A DNA stretch of 9,569 nucleotides from Bacteroidota bacterium (GTDB taxonomy: Bacteria; Bacteroidota; Bacteroidia; UKL13-3): contig RGVD01000095.1 of assembly GCA_010027395.1 (NCBI GenBank), forward strand, positions 1 through 9,569. Reading direction: 5' to 3'. Each line of letters begins with the position of its first letter. The first letter of the stretch is position 1. A program made the position numbers and the translations under genes. Of this stretch, positions 1 to 6,145 are shown piece by piece. A model generated the notes under the pieces. It was not told the origin of the DNA. It ran no database searches and saw nothing but the letters and a program-made list of their open reading frames with translations.

Positions 1-1035
1 ACTTGTAGCAATTCCATTTTGTTGATTGACCATGAAATTACCTAAACCGCTGCTTTGCATCATGTAGTTGGCAGCACCTGGAGGCATGTTTCCACCCATT
101 CCACCCATGCCACGCATTCCGCCTCCACCACCTCTGTTTCCACCACCCATGCCACCGCCCATAACTCCCATTAAATCTTGCATGCTAAAGTTTTGTTGGT
201 TGATATTATTGCTGAAACCAAGCACTGAAACTCGTCTTTCGCCTTTAAAATAGTTATAATTTAATCCAGAATTGAAGATGTCTACAGGGTTATTCAGATA
301 CCCTAATCCACCATAAAATTTTCCAAATTGTCCTTCTGTTTTTCCTCTTTTTGAAGTAATGTTAATGGTCTTTTGGGCATTGCCATCATCAACTCCAGTA
401 AAGCGAGCTTGGTCGCTCATTCTATCAAATACTTGAATTTTATCTACCATTTCTGCTGGTAAATTTCGAAGGGCCATAGAAGGATCATCTCCAAAAAATT
501 CCTTACCATCTAATAATACTTTTTGCACCTGTTCACCTTGTGCTTTTACTGTTCCATTTTCATTTGTAACCCCCGGCATCTTAGTAACTAAGTCTTCAAC
601 GCTTGCATCTTTGTGGGTTTTATAGGCAGCTGCATTGTATTGCACCGTGTCACCTTTTTGTTCTACACGAATTTGTTTTGCATCGATATTTACATCTTTT
701 AACTTTTCAGTTTTACTGGTTAGTTGTGCGTTAAGTAATTCGTTTTTATCACTTATTCCTACTCTTTTTATGTAAGTGTTATAACCTAGGTAATTGAATT
801 TAACTATATAATATCCATTTGCTAACCCTTCAAAAGTATATGTACCATCTGAATTACTAATAGTATTTGATTTCTTACTTGTATCAGGAATGTGAATGAG
901 GGTAATACTTACTCCAGGTAGATACATTTTATCGATTGCATCTGATATTCTTCCATTAATGGAGTAGGACTGAGCCTTAGCACTAATAAATAAAACGCTT
1001 ATTAATAGGGTAAATAGTATGGATTTTTTATTCAT
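1..1035 (-). CDS. TonB-dependent-receptor-like outer membrane beta-barrel protein (5' part, runs off the window)
   Basis: Reading down from an ATG at 1033-1035 gives 345 codons without a stop to the window edge, so the C-terminus is missing. Residues 1-22 are a signal peptide (MNKKSILF...ISAKAQ). Residues 23-107 form a carboxypeptidase-like regulatory domain (INGRISD, LPGVSITL, SDGTYTFEGL, GYYIVKFNYLGY). Residues 128-230 form a plug-like domain with VEDLVTKMPGV, VLLDGKEFFGDDP, LRNLPAEMVDKIQVFD and the FTGVDDGNAQKTINI segment typical of the OMP_b-brl_3 group of Bacteroidota receptors. A Gly/Met-rich stretch (about 287-320) follows and the barrel strands begin. Such proteins sit in the outer membrane; many import ligands with TonB, but the substrate cannot be told here. 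No SusD partner is visible because downstream sequence is absent. A promoter-like pair lies just upstream. Family assignment is strong; ligand is unknown. Confidence 0.9.
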   Translation of the reverse strand, partial: MNKKSILFTLLISVLFISAKAQSYSINGRISDAIDKMYLPGVSITLIHIPDTSKKSNTISNSDGTYTFEGLANGYYIVKFNYLGYNTYIKRVGISDKNELLNAQLTSKTEKLKDVNIDAKQIRVEQKGDTVQYNAAAYKTHKDASVEDLVTKMPGVTNENGTVKAQGEQVQKVLLDGKEFFGDDPSMALRNLPAEMVDKIQVFDRMSDQARFTGVDDGNAQKTINITSKRGKTEGQFGKFYGGLGYLNNPVDIFNSGLNYNYFKGERRVSVLGFSNNINQQNFSMQDLMGVMGGGMGGGNRGGGGGMRGMGGMGGNMPPGAANYMMQSSGLGNFMVNQQNGIATS

Positions 1036-1059
1036 GATATTAATTTAAATAATAGCTGG

Positions 1060-1090
1060 CAAAGAAAAGGCATTAGTTTATATCACAATG
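1060..1090 (-). promoter_or_regulatory. Putative Bacteroidota-type promoter of the outer membrane receptor gene
   Basis: On the minus strand CATTG (1086-1090) is followed after 18 nt by TTTCTTTG (1060-1067), a 7/8 match to the TAnnTTTG -7 element of Bacteroidota. The -7 element lies about 24 nt before the ATG at 1035, leaving a short leader. This is pattern matching only. Confidence 0.4.
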
Positions 1091-1144
1091 ATTTAATTGT
1101 AATTTTAATCAACAAGTACGTTTTATTTTTAAGTGTTTAAAAAC

Positions 1145-1176
1145 AAAAAGCGACCCGAAATTTCGAGTCGCTTTTT
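1145..1176 (-). terminator. Intrinsic terminator after the universal stress protein gene
   Basis: AAAAAGCGAC (1145-1154) pairs perfectly with GTCGCTTTTT (1167-1176). The centre (CGAAA/TTTCG) is also complementary apart from one C/A mismatch. On the minus strand the hairpin starts about 18 nt after the stop codon of the universal stress protein gene and is followed by a U-rich run (1145-1149 and beyond). Because the palindrome is flanked by A- and T-runs it could work in both directions, but only the minus-strand gene needs it. Confidence 0.85.
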
Positions 1177-1194
1177 ACTATATCGTCCAATGTA

Positions 1195-2082
1195 TTAAAT
1201 AATAAATTCAGATTTGAATGTCTCGTGATTTGGATTTACGCAGAAAACTGGTACGTTTCCTGAATCATTTACAATTTGTTGAGGGTAAGTTTCAATAATG
1301 TATTCTCTAATTGATTTGTCTTCAGATTGAGTCATAATCATTATCAAATCTGCACCAATGGCTTCAGCATAATTTAAAGTTACGGATGCAAAATCATCGT
1401 TATTATCCATTATTTTTTCATCAAAAGCCACTCCGTTTTCAGACAATAAAGTTTTGATTTGGTTTAAATTAGCCATCATTTTATTATTCAAAAACTCATC
1501 GCTCATACGATAAGTTAAAATGTGAATAGTAGATTTATAAGCTTTTGCTAAGTGCAATGCCCATCTCACTTTTTGTTTCGACTCTGAAGTTAAATCTAAA
1601 GGGAACACAATATTTTTGTAAGCATTAGGGTTTTTGTCGTTTTTAACCACAATTACCGGAACTGTTGAATAGCTGATAACTCGAGAAGCATTGCTGCCAA
1701 TGATACGCTCAACCCCACTTGCACCATGAGTTCCCATAATTATACAATCGCAATCATATTCAGTAGCTGTTTCAATAATGGTTTTATAAATCTTTCCAGA
1801 TTTTGCAGCAGTCTTGCAATCAACGCCATATTTGGTTTTAATTTCAGATGCTTTTTCGTTTAATTTATGTAATAATGCCTCTTTGGCTAATTCGTCTTTT
1901 GTGTCGTTTTTACTAAAACTAAATACAGAACTTAAAAAATCATCTTCTAAAATATTTACCAATACCAAGTCGTTATCAAAGTGCTTAGCCACAAGTGCTG
2001 CATGATGAAGAGCGTTTAATGAGATTTCCGAAAAATCAACGGGAACCAACATGATATTTTTCTTTTTTTGAATGTTTTCCAT
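1195..2082 (-). CDS. Universal stress protein, two tandem Usp domains
   Basis: The protein has 295 residues and two Usp alpha/beta domains (about 8-148 and 155-284), a common architecture in Bacteroidota. Domain 1 begins with the beta-1 signature MLVPVDFSE, with Asp16 at the nucleotide-contact position. It ends with CIIMGTHGASGVERIIGSNASRVI, a GxxG...GS nucleotide-binding-type motif followed by the closing strand VPVIVVK. The gap between the second and third glycine is 8 residues rather than the usual 9. Domain 2 keeps the fold (NIVFPLDL, DLIMIMTQ, VPVFCVNP) but has lost the glycine motif, so only domain 1 looks able to bind ATP. Usp proteins are cytoplasmic and linked to stress or growth arrest; the target here is unknown. 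The ATG at 2080-2082 was chosen; an internal ATG at codon 11 would start directly at the first strand. The gene is monocistronic, with its own promoter-like element and a strong terminator. Confidence 0.92.
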   Translation of the reverse strand: MENIQKKKNIMLVPVDFSEISLNALHHAALVAKHFDNDLVLVNILEDDFLSSVFSFSKNDTKDELAKEALLHKLNEKASEIKTKYGVDCKTAAKSGKIYKTIIETATEYDCDCIIMGTHGASGVERIIGSNASRVISYSTVPVIVVKNDKNPNAYKNIVFPLDLTSESKQKVRWALHLAKAYKSTIHILTYRMSDEFLNNKMMANLNQIKTLLSENGVAFDEKIMDNNDDFASVTLNYAEAIGADLIMIMTQSEDKSIREYIIETYPQQIVNDSGNVPVFCVNPNHETFKSEFII

Positions 2083-2107
2083 GAAATAGTTTTTATTAAT
2101 TTGCCTG

Positions 2108-2115
2108 CGAAGGTA
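2108..2115 (-). promoter_or_regulatory. Putative -7 element of the universal stress protein promoter
   Basis: The minus strand reads TACCTTCG, a 7/8 match to TAnnTTTG, about 25 nt before the ATG at 2082. I see no convincing upstream TTTG at the expected distance. It lies in the 79-bp gap shared with the divergent phosphorylase operon, for which I found no clear promoter match. Confidence 0.35.
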
Positions 2116-2161
2116 AACTTTTTAACGATATTGCCCTCCCTAATAAAATTATTAAAACCTA

Positions 2162-3049
2162 ATGATAAATCGTATACCTGAATCAGAGCTTGTATTAAAT
2201 GAAGACGGCTCTGTTTATCACCTGAATTTACTACCTCCTGATCTTGCTGATGATATCATTTTTGTGGGAGATCCTGACAGGGTTGAACAGGTTTCTGCCC
2301 ATTTCGATAGGATTGAAATCAAGAAAGAAAAAAGAGAATTTATTACCCATACTGGTTATATTGGCTCTAGGCGAATTAGTGTGCTTTCAACAGGCATCGG
2401 AACAGATAATATCGATATTGTTCTGAACGAAATTGATATGCTAAAAAACATAGATTTAGATTCGAGGCTCGTAAAAAGCGAATTAACTAAATGCAGGATA
2501 TATAGAGTAGGTACTTCTGGAGCATTACAGGCAGATATAGCTTTAGATTCTTTGCTAATTACCACCCATGCCATTGGTCTAGATGGGGTAATGAATTATT
2601 ATCAAAACAGAAAGGATTTGGATATTGAAAATCAAATTTATTCCCAATTAGGTTATGATTTTATTGCGCCCTACCTTAGTTATGGTTCAATAAATTTAAT
2701 AGATAAATTTGATGATAGTTTTTTGCGAGGTGTCACTGCTACTTGTTGCGGATTTTATGCTCCTCAAGGACGCATGATTAGAAAAAATATTATAAGTGAT
2801 GATTTAGTTCAAAGGCTTTCAAAATTAAATTTTTTAAACATAGAGAGTAAGCCTGAATTGAATGGATTACGCATTACAAACTTTGAAATGGAAACCTCTG
2901 CTATTTATGGATTGAGCGCTTTATTTGGATTTGATGCCATATCGGTTAATGCCATAATGGCTAACCGTATAGCTAACAATTTTAGTAAGCAAGGTTCCAA
3001 AACCATTGAGAATGCTATTGTTAAAACCTTAGAAGTGATTTGTAAATAA
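2162..3049 (+). CDS. Nucleoside phosphorylase, uridine-phosphorylase-like
   Basis: The 295-residue protein belongs to the PNP/UDP phosphorylase (NP-I) family, which splits nucleosides with phosphate into free base and (deoxy)ribose-1-phosphate in the cytoplasm. Visible signatures are FVGDPDRV (35-41, phosphate-binding loop), STGIGTDN (76-83), YRVGTSGAL (114-122, phosphate/ribose site) and NFEMETSAIYGL (240-251), whose EME holds the ribose. FYAPQGR (198-204) supplies a Gln202-x-Arg204 pair matching the uracil-binding Gln-x-Arg of E. coli Udp, so pyrimidine nucleosides are the likely substrate. This is inference, because STGIGTDN differs from the usual STGMGGPS form. The length is somewhat above the roughly 250 residues of E. 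coli Udp. It starts the four-gene plus-strand run; its stop codon abuts the dprA start with no gap, suggesting translational coupling. The family is certain; specificity is moderately sure. Confidence 0.9.
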   Translation: MINRIPESELVLNEDGSVYHLNLLPPDLADDIIFVGDPDRVEQVSAHFDRIEIKKEKREFITHTGYIGSRRISVLSTGIGTDNIDIVLNEIDMLKNIDLDSRLVKSELTKCRIYRVGTSGALQADIALDSLLITTHAIGLDGVMNYYQNRKDLDIENQIYSQLGYDFIAPYLSYGSINLIDKFDDSFLRGVTATCCGFYAPQGRMIRKNIISDDLVQRLSKLNFLNIESKPELNGLRITNFEMETSAIYGLSALFGFDAISVNAIMANRIANNFSKQGSKTIENAIVKTLEVICK

Positions 3050-4153
3050 ATGAAATCGGAACAACAACTTATTTATCAGATTGCCTTAACTCTTATACCA
3101 AACATTGGTGATGTGTTGGCTAAAAACCTTGTAAGTTATTGCGGTGGTGTAGAGGCTGTGTTCAAGGAAAAAAAATCTAAACTCCTGAAAATACCCGGTA
3201 TTGGAGAATTTTTGGCTGAAAGTATATCTAATTTTAAAGCTTTTGAGAGAGCTGAAGAGGAATTGAAGTTTATTAAAAAACATAAAATAAAAACCTTATT
3301 TTACCTTGATGAAGCTTATCCATTTAGGTTAAAAGATATCTACGATTCGCCATGCTTAATGTATTATCTGGGGGATGCCGATTTAAATACTTTGAAAATA
3401 GTTTCTATTGTAGGTACTCGCAAAGCCAGTGACTATGGAAAAGCATTTACCGAAAACTTAGTAGCTGATTTGGCTGAACAAAATTGTTTAATTTTAAGTG
3501 GTTTGGCATTGGGCATTGATGGCTATGCCCATAGAGCTGCTGTTAAAAATAATTTACCCACTGTGGGTGTTCTTGCTCATGGGTTGGATAGAATTTATCC
3601 TGCGACACATAAGAAACTAGCCGCACAAATGCTTGAAAAAGGAGGATTATTAACTGACTTTCCGAGTGGAACCATCCCTGATGCGCCTAATTTTCCTAAA
3701 CGTAATCGCATTGTGGCGGGTATGTGTGATGTGCTTGTGGTGGTTGAAACCGCTTTGAAAGGAGGCTCACGAATTACTGCTGAAATTGCTAATAGCTATA
3801 ACAAAGACATCATGGCTTTGCCTGGACGAGTGAATGATGAATACTCTGCTGGTTGTAATCATTTGATTAGGGTTAACAAAGCATCCGTCATTACATGTGC
3901 CCAAGATTTAATGGAGTTGATGAATTGGTATACGACAAATGCCACCAAGCCAAAGCAACATACATTAACTTTAGATTTAGAACCTGATGATTTGTTAATT
4001 GTAAATTACATTAAACAAAAAAATAAGATAGGTATTGATGATATTTCATTTGATTTGCACATGAATCAAGGAGAGGTATTGATGAGGTTGCTACAACTAG
4101 AATTTAAAGGTATTGTGCGCTCCTTGCCTGGTAAATTTTTTGAAATGATTTAA
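3050..4153 (+). CDS. dprA: DNA-processing protein DprA (Smf)
   Basis: The protein has 367 residues, the normal length for DprA, which binds incoming single-stranded DNA and loads RecA during natural transformation. Residues about 13-60 are a helix-hairpin-helix region (LIPNIGDVLAKNLV, LLKIPGIGEFLAESI). The Rossmann-like core carries YPFRLKDIYDSP (90-101), SIVGTRKASDYG (119-130), SGLALGIDGYAHRAA (150-164), AHGLDRIYP (176-184), FPKRNRIVAG (215-224), KGGSRITAEIA (237-247), ALPGR (256-260) and AGCNHLI (267-273). The C-terminal 309-367 is the winged-helix domain. All hallmark motifs are intact, so the gene should be functional. The ATG follows the phosphorylase stop codon directly (TAAATG), and the alkaline phosphatase begins 10 nt after its own stop, so it probably shares an operon. 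No competence pilus or comEC-type genes are in the window. Confidence 0.97.
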   Translation: MKSEQQLIYQIALTLIPNIGDVLAKNLVSYCGGVEAVFKEKKSKLLKIPGIGEFLAESISNFKAFERAEEELKFIKKHKIKTLFYLDEAYPFRLKDIYDSPCLMYYLGDADLNTLKIVSIVGTRKASDYGKAFTENLVADLAEQNCLILSGLALGIDGYAHRAAVKNNLPTVGVLAHGLDRIYPATHKKLAAQMLEKGGLLTDFPSGTIPDAPNFPKRNRIVAGMCDVLVVVETALKGGSRITAEIANSYNKDIMALPGRVNDEYSAGCNHLIRVNKASVITCAQDLMELMNWYTTNATKPKQHTLTLDLEPDDLLIVNYIKQKNKIGIDDISFDLHMNQGEVLMRLLQLEFKGIVRSLPGKFFEMI

Positions 4154-4163
4154 TAAAAAAAGT

Positions 4164-5243
4164 ATGAAAAAAATATGGATTAGTTTGTTTGCTATGGTTT
4201 TGGGATTACATATTGCTAATGCCAAACCCAAGAAGCCAAAGTATAAAAAACCTAAGAAGGTTATCTTTTTAATTGGTGATGGAATGGGCTTGGCGCAAAT
4301 AACAGGCGCTATGGCCGATCATACCGCAATGAATGCTTTTGAAAGATTTCCAATAATTGGATTGAGCAAAACGAAATCATCGGATAATTTTGTTACCGAT
4401 AGTGGAGCTGGTGCTACTGTTTTTTCGATTGGTAAAAAATCTTATAATGGAGCCATAGGTGTTGATTCTGCAGGAAAAGAATTTGATGGCTTGTTTGAAA
4501 TGTTAAAAGATAAAGGATGGGGAACAGGTGTGGTGGTTACATCATCTATTACTCATGCTACACCAGCCGCCTTTTATGCGCATGTGGGCTCTCGTAAATC
4601 AGAAGATGAAATAGCTGAATTTCTTATTCGCAACCATTGTGATATAGCCATTGGAGGGGGTATCAAGTATTTTAAGGATAGAAAAGACAAGCGCGATTTG
4701 CTTGAAGAACTTAAAGAAAAGGGATACACAACCCTTGCTGATAGCAGTGAAATCAAACCAATAGATGCAAAAAAATTAGTATATCTTTTAGCCTATGATG
4801 GAATGAAAAAAGAGTCAGAAGGTAGAGGTGATTACCTTATGAAAGCTACTGAAATTGCCATAAGCAACCTTTCTAAAAACGAAGAAGGATACTTCTTGAT
4901 GGTTGAAGGAAGCCAAATTGATTGGGGTGGACATGCCAACGATTTTCAATACATGAAATCAGAGTTGTTGGACTTTAACCAAACATTGAATGCTGTTTTG
5001 GATTATGCCACCAAAGATGGAAATACCTTGGTAGTAGTTACTGCAGATCATGAAACAGGTGGCTTATCATTGATTGAAAACAAAGAAAATAAAAGCACAT
5101 TTAAGGTAAATTATAGCACAGGAGGACATTCTGGTATCATGGTGCCAGTATTTGCTTTTGGACCAGGTGCTGAGTTGTTTTCTGGTATTTATGAAAATAC
5201 TGAAATTCATTATAAGTTTAAAAAACTATTAAACATCAAATGA
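4164..5243 (+). CDS. Secreted alkaline phosphatase (PhoA family)
   Basis: This 359-residue metal-dependent phosphomonoesterase has a signal peptide (MKKIWISL...GLHIANA, cut near residue 20) followed by an unusually basic Lys/Pro stretch (KPKKPKYKKPKK), so it acts in the periplasm or outside the cell. The full catalytic set is visible by analogy with E. coli PhoA: Asp39 in IGDGMG; nucleophile Ser80 in TDSGAGAT; Thr130-His131; Arg144 in AHVGSRK (phosphate-binding Arg); Glu248, Asp253 and His257 in EGSQIDWGGHAND; Asp295-His296 in TADHETGG; and His322 in TGGHSG. The protein is shorter than E. coli PhoA (about 470 residues) but complete, lacking only the insertions of that enzyme. The nucleophile motif has Gly81 where Ala is common. 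Its stop codon overlaps the next start (ATGA). Role: release of phosphate from organic esters. I see no Pho-box-like element. Confidence 0.95.
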   Translation: MKKIWISLFAMVLGLHIANAKPKKPKYKKPKKVIFLIGDGMGLAQITGAMADHTAMNAFERFPIIGLSKTKSSDNFVTDSGAGATVFSIGKKSYNGAIGVDSAGKEFDGLFEMLKDKGWGTGVVVTSSITHATPAAFYAHVGSRKSEDEIAEFLIRNHCDIAIGGGIKYFKDRKDKRDLLEELKEKGYTTLADSSEIKPIDAKKLVYLLAYDGMKKESEGRGDYLMKATEIAISNLSKNEEGYFLMVEGSQIDWGGHANDFQYMKSELLDFNQTLNAVLDYATKDGNTLVVVTADHETGGLSLIENKENKSTFKVNYSTGGHSGIMVPVFAFGPGAELFSGIYENTEIHYKFKKLLNIK

Positions 5244-5485
5244 ACTTACCCTTAATTTTTGTATTGCTTCTTTCGGTGGTAATTGTAGTCTATGTATTAC
5301 TGCCTAAAATGAAATTAAGTCTCACTCAAATGACATGGCTTAAAATGATACTAGCATCCTTAGTGGCTTTGTTTCTAGCTTATGATTTTTATAGCAAACA
5401 AAAGGATATAAAATTAGTTTTTTTCTTTGTTATAGCTGCTATAATGTTCTTGTTGATAGGTTATAGGACATCAAGGAAGCATTAA
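5240..5485 (+). CDS. Small hypothetical membrane protein (three predicted helices)
   Basis: I do not recognise the family. The 81-residue product is almost entirely hydrophobic. There are three likely membrane helices: about 4-21 (LPLIFVLLLSVVIVVYVLL), 33-50 (TWLKMILASLVALFLAYDF) and 56-74 (IKLVFFFVIAAIMFLLIGY). Short charged connectors (PKMK, YSKQKDIK) and a basic tail (RTSRKH) join and end them. It is likely a real gene: its ATG overlaps the alkaline phosphatase stop codon by 4 nt (ATGA), a typical translational-coupling junction, and its codon use matches its neighbours. It ends the plus-strand run, with a stem-loop over its stop codon. It could be an inner-membrane accessory protein for the operon, but the sequence gives no function. 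Confidence 0.7.
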   Translation: MNLPLIFVLLLSVVIVVYVLLPKMKLSLTQMTWLKMILASLVALFLAYDFYSKQKDIKLVFFFVIAAIMFLLIGYRTSRKH

Positions 5486-5516
5486 TTAGATGTTTCCTGC
5501 AACCGCTTTGCTTTTT
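5474..5516 (+). terminator. Possible terminator region after the small membrane protein gene
   Basis: AGGAAGCAT (5474-5482) pairs with ATGTTTCCT (5490-5498), 9 bp with one G-U, and its loop contains the stop codon TAA. Just downstream a short GCAA/TTGC stem (5499-5502/5508-5511) is followed by TTTTT (5512-5516). Either part alone is weak. Together they are the best candidate for the end of the four-gene transcript. Confidence 0.4.
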
Positions 5517-5606
5517 ATAGATATACAAAAAAGTCTTTATAATTGTCAGGGTAGATAATTAATTATATTGCAGGGAGGTTGAATAAATCACTTTCAGAAA
5601 ATTTAC

Positions 5607-5660
5607 TTATTTGAAAAAAAACATTCAAATAATTAAAAAATTGGCCAAGGTTTCAATTTT
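5607..5660 (-). terminator. Possible terminator of the minus-strand tRNA-Ala cluster
   Basis: On the minus strand AAAATTG (5660-5654) can pair with CAATTTT (5643-5637) around a 10-nt loop, and a T-run continues to 5635. A second AT-only inverted repeat, TTATTTGAA/TTCAAATAA (5607-5615/5624-5632), follows at once. The stems are AT-rich and so weak. The position, just past the last tRNA-like copy, fits an end of transcription for the cluster. Confidence 0.35.
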
Positions 5661-5664
5661 GTAT

Positions 5665-5741
5665 TGAAGGATATCGTTCCGATGAATCGGAAGAACCGAC
5701 CACCTTCCCGAAGCAAAGCATCGGGACGCTCTAGCCAATGG
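5665..5741 (-). pseudogene. tRNA-Ala-like degenerate copy A with palindromes in the anticodon arm and T-loop
   Basis: On the minus strand this copy keeps tRNA-Ala segments in order: CCATTGGCTAGAGCG (D-arm side), AGGTGGTCGGTTC (variable loop and T-stem 5' side) and CGATATCCTTCA (T-stem 3' side and acceptor 3' strand). The 17-nt anticodon arm of the intact gene is replaced by a 21-nt palindrome at 5706-5726 (arms TCCCGA/TCGGGA). The T-loop bases are replaced by TTCCGATTCATCGGAA (5677-5692), a perfect 7-bp hairpin. The 5' acceptor strand (GGGGGATTAGC) is no longer recognisable, so it cannot fold as a normal tRNA. It lies 3' of the intact tRNA in transcription order. Confidence 0.7.
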
Positions 5742-5762
5742 TATCGTCTATGTTTTAATTTG

Positions 5763-5836
<74 letters not shown>

Positions 5837-5851
5837 AATAAAGTTGTGACA

Positions 5852-5910
5852 CTCGACCACCTTCCCGATGCATACCATCGGGACGCTTTAGCCAAATGAG
5901 CTAATCCCCC
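5852..5910 (-). pseudogene. tRNA-Ala-like degenerate copy B, palindromic anticodon arm and no T-arm
   Basis: The first 27 nt match the intact tRNA-Ala almost exactly (acceptor 5' strand GGGGGAT, complete D-arm; CTAAAGCG instead of CTAGAGCG). A 21-nt palindrome at 5863-5883 (arms TCCCGATG/CATCGGGA, loop GTATG) replaces the anticodon arm. AGGTGGTC of the variable region follows, and then the similarity stops: the T-loop and 3' acceptor strand are absent. It starts 74 nt upstream (in transcription order) of the intact tRNA. Confidence 0.7.
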
Positions 5911-5926
5911 AATTTATATTTTATCG

Positions 5927-5995
5927 CTCAACCACCTTCCCGATGTATACCATCGGGACGCTTTGGCCTTCCGACACATCAGAAGAGCTTATTCC
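5927..5995 (-). pseudogene. tRNA-Ala-like degenerate copy C with palindromes in the D-loop and anticodon arm
   Basis: Minus-strand order: GGAATAAGCTC (diverged acceptor and D-stem 5' side), then TTCTGATGTGTCGGAA (5969-5984) in place of the D-loop bases ATTT, then GGCCAAAGCG. Next comes the 21-nt palindrome at 5938-5958 (arms TCCCGATG/CATCGGGA, loop GTATA) in place of the anticodon arm, then AGGTGGTTGAG. No T-loop or 3' acceptor strand follows. It shares AGGTGGTYGAG and CAAAGCG/TAAAGCG with copy B, so B and C look more closely related to each other than to copy A. Confidence 0.65.
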
Positions 5996-6009
5996 TTTTA
6001 AAACGTGTG

Positions 6010-6039
6010 CGAATATAATTTTTTTCAAATACCTGTCAA
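6010..6039 (-). promoter_or_regulatory. Putative promoter of the tRNA-Ala cluster
   Basis: On the minus strand TTG (6037-6039, within TTGACA) is followed after 19 nt by TATATTCG (6010-6017), a 7/8 match to the Bacteroidota TAnnTTTG element. It lies about 15 nt before copy C, so a transcript would include C, B, the tRNA and A in that order. Confidence 0.5.
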
Positions 6040-6095
6040 TTTTTTATTCATGTAGGACGTATTAAGTCAAGTTTTTCAACCAACTGTGAATTTGT

Positions 6096-6128
6096 TTTGA
6101 CCTTGTCGAAATATTATAAGTTACTTTG
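6096..6128 (+). promoter_or_regulatory. Putative Bacteroidota-type promoter of the AsmA-like gene
   Basis: TTTG (6096-6099) is followed after 21 nt by TTACTTTG (6121-6128), a 7/8 match to TAnnTTTG. The ATG at 6146 is only 17 nt beyond, giving a very short leader. Spacing and sequence fit the Bacteroidota housekeeping promoter. It diverges from the putative tRNA-cluster promoter. Confidence 0.55.
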
Positions 6129-6145
6129 CGTTTGTAAATTAGCTG

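Noticed and set aside
68..253. Proline-rich open frame on the plus strand
   Set aside because: It is the antisense reading of the Gly/Met-rich tract of the minus-strand receptor gene and has no start context of its own.
2083..2161. Promoter for the phosphorylase-dprA run
   Set aside because: An ATTTG at 2099-2103 is present, but no acceptable TAnnTTTG match follows at the right distance, so no feature is listed.
5706..5726. Intron in the anticodon loop of a tRNA
   Set aside because: At 21 nt it is far too short for a group I intron, and it replaces rather than interrupts the anticodon arm.
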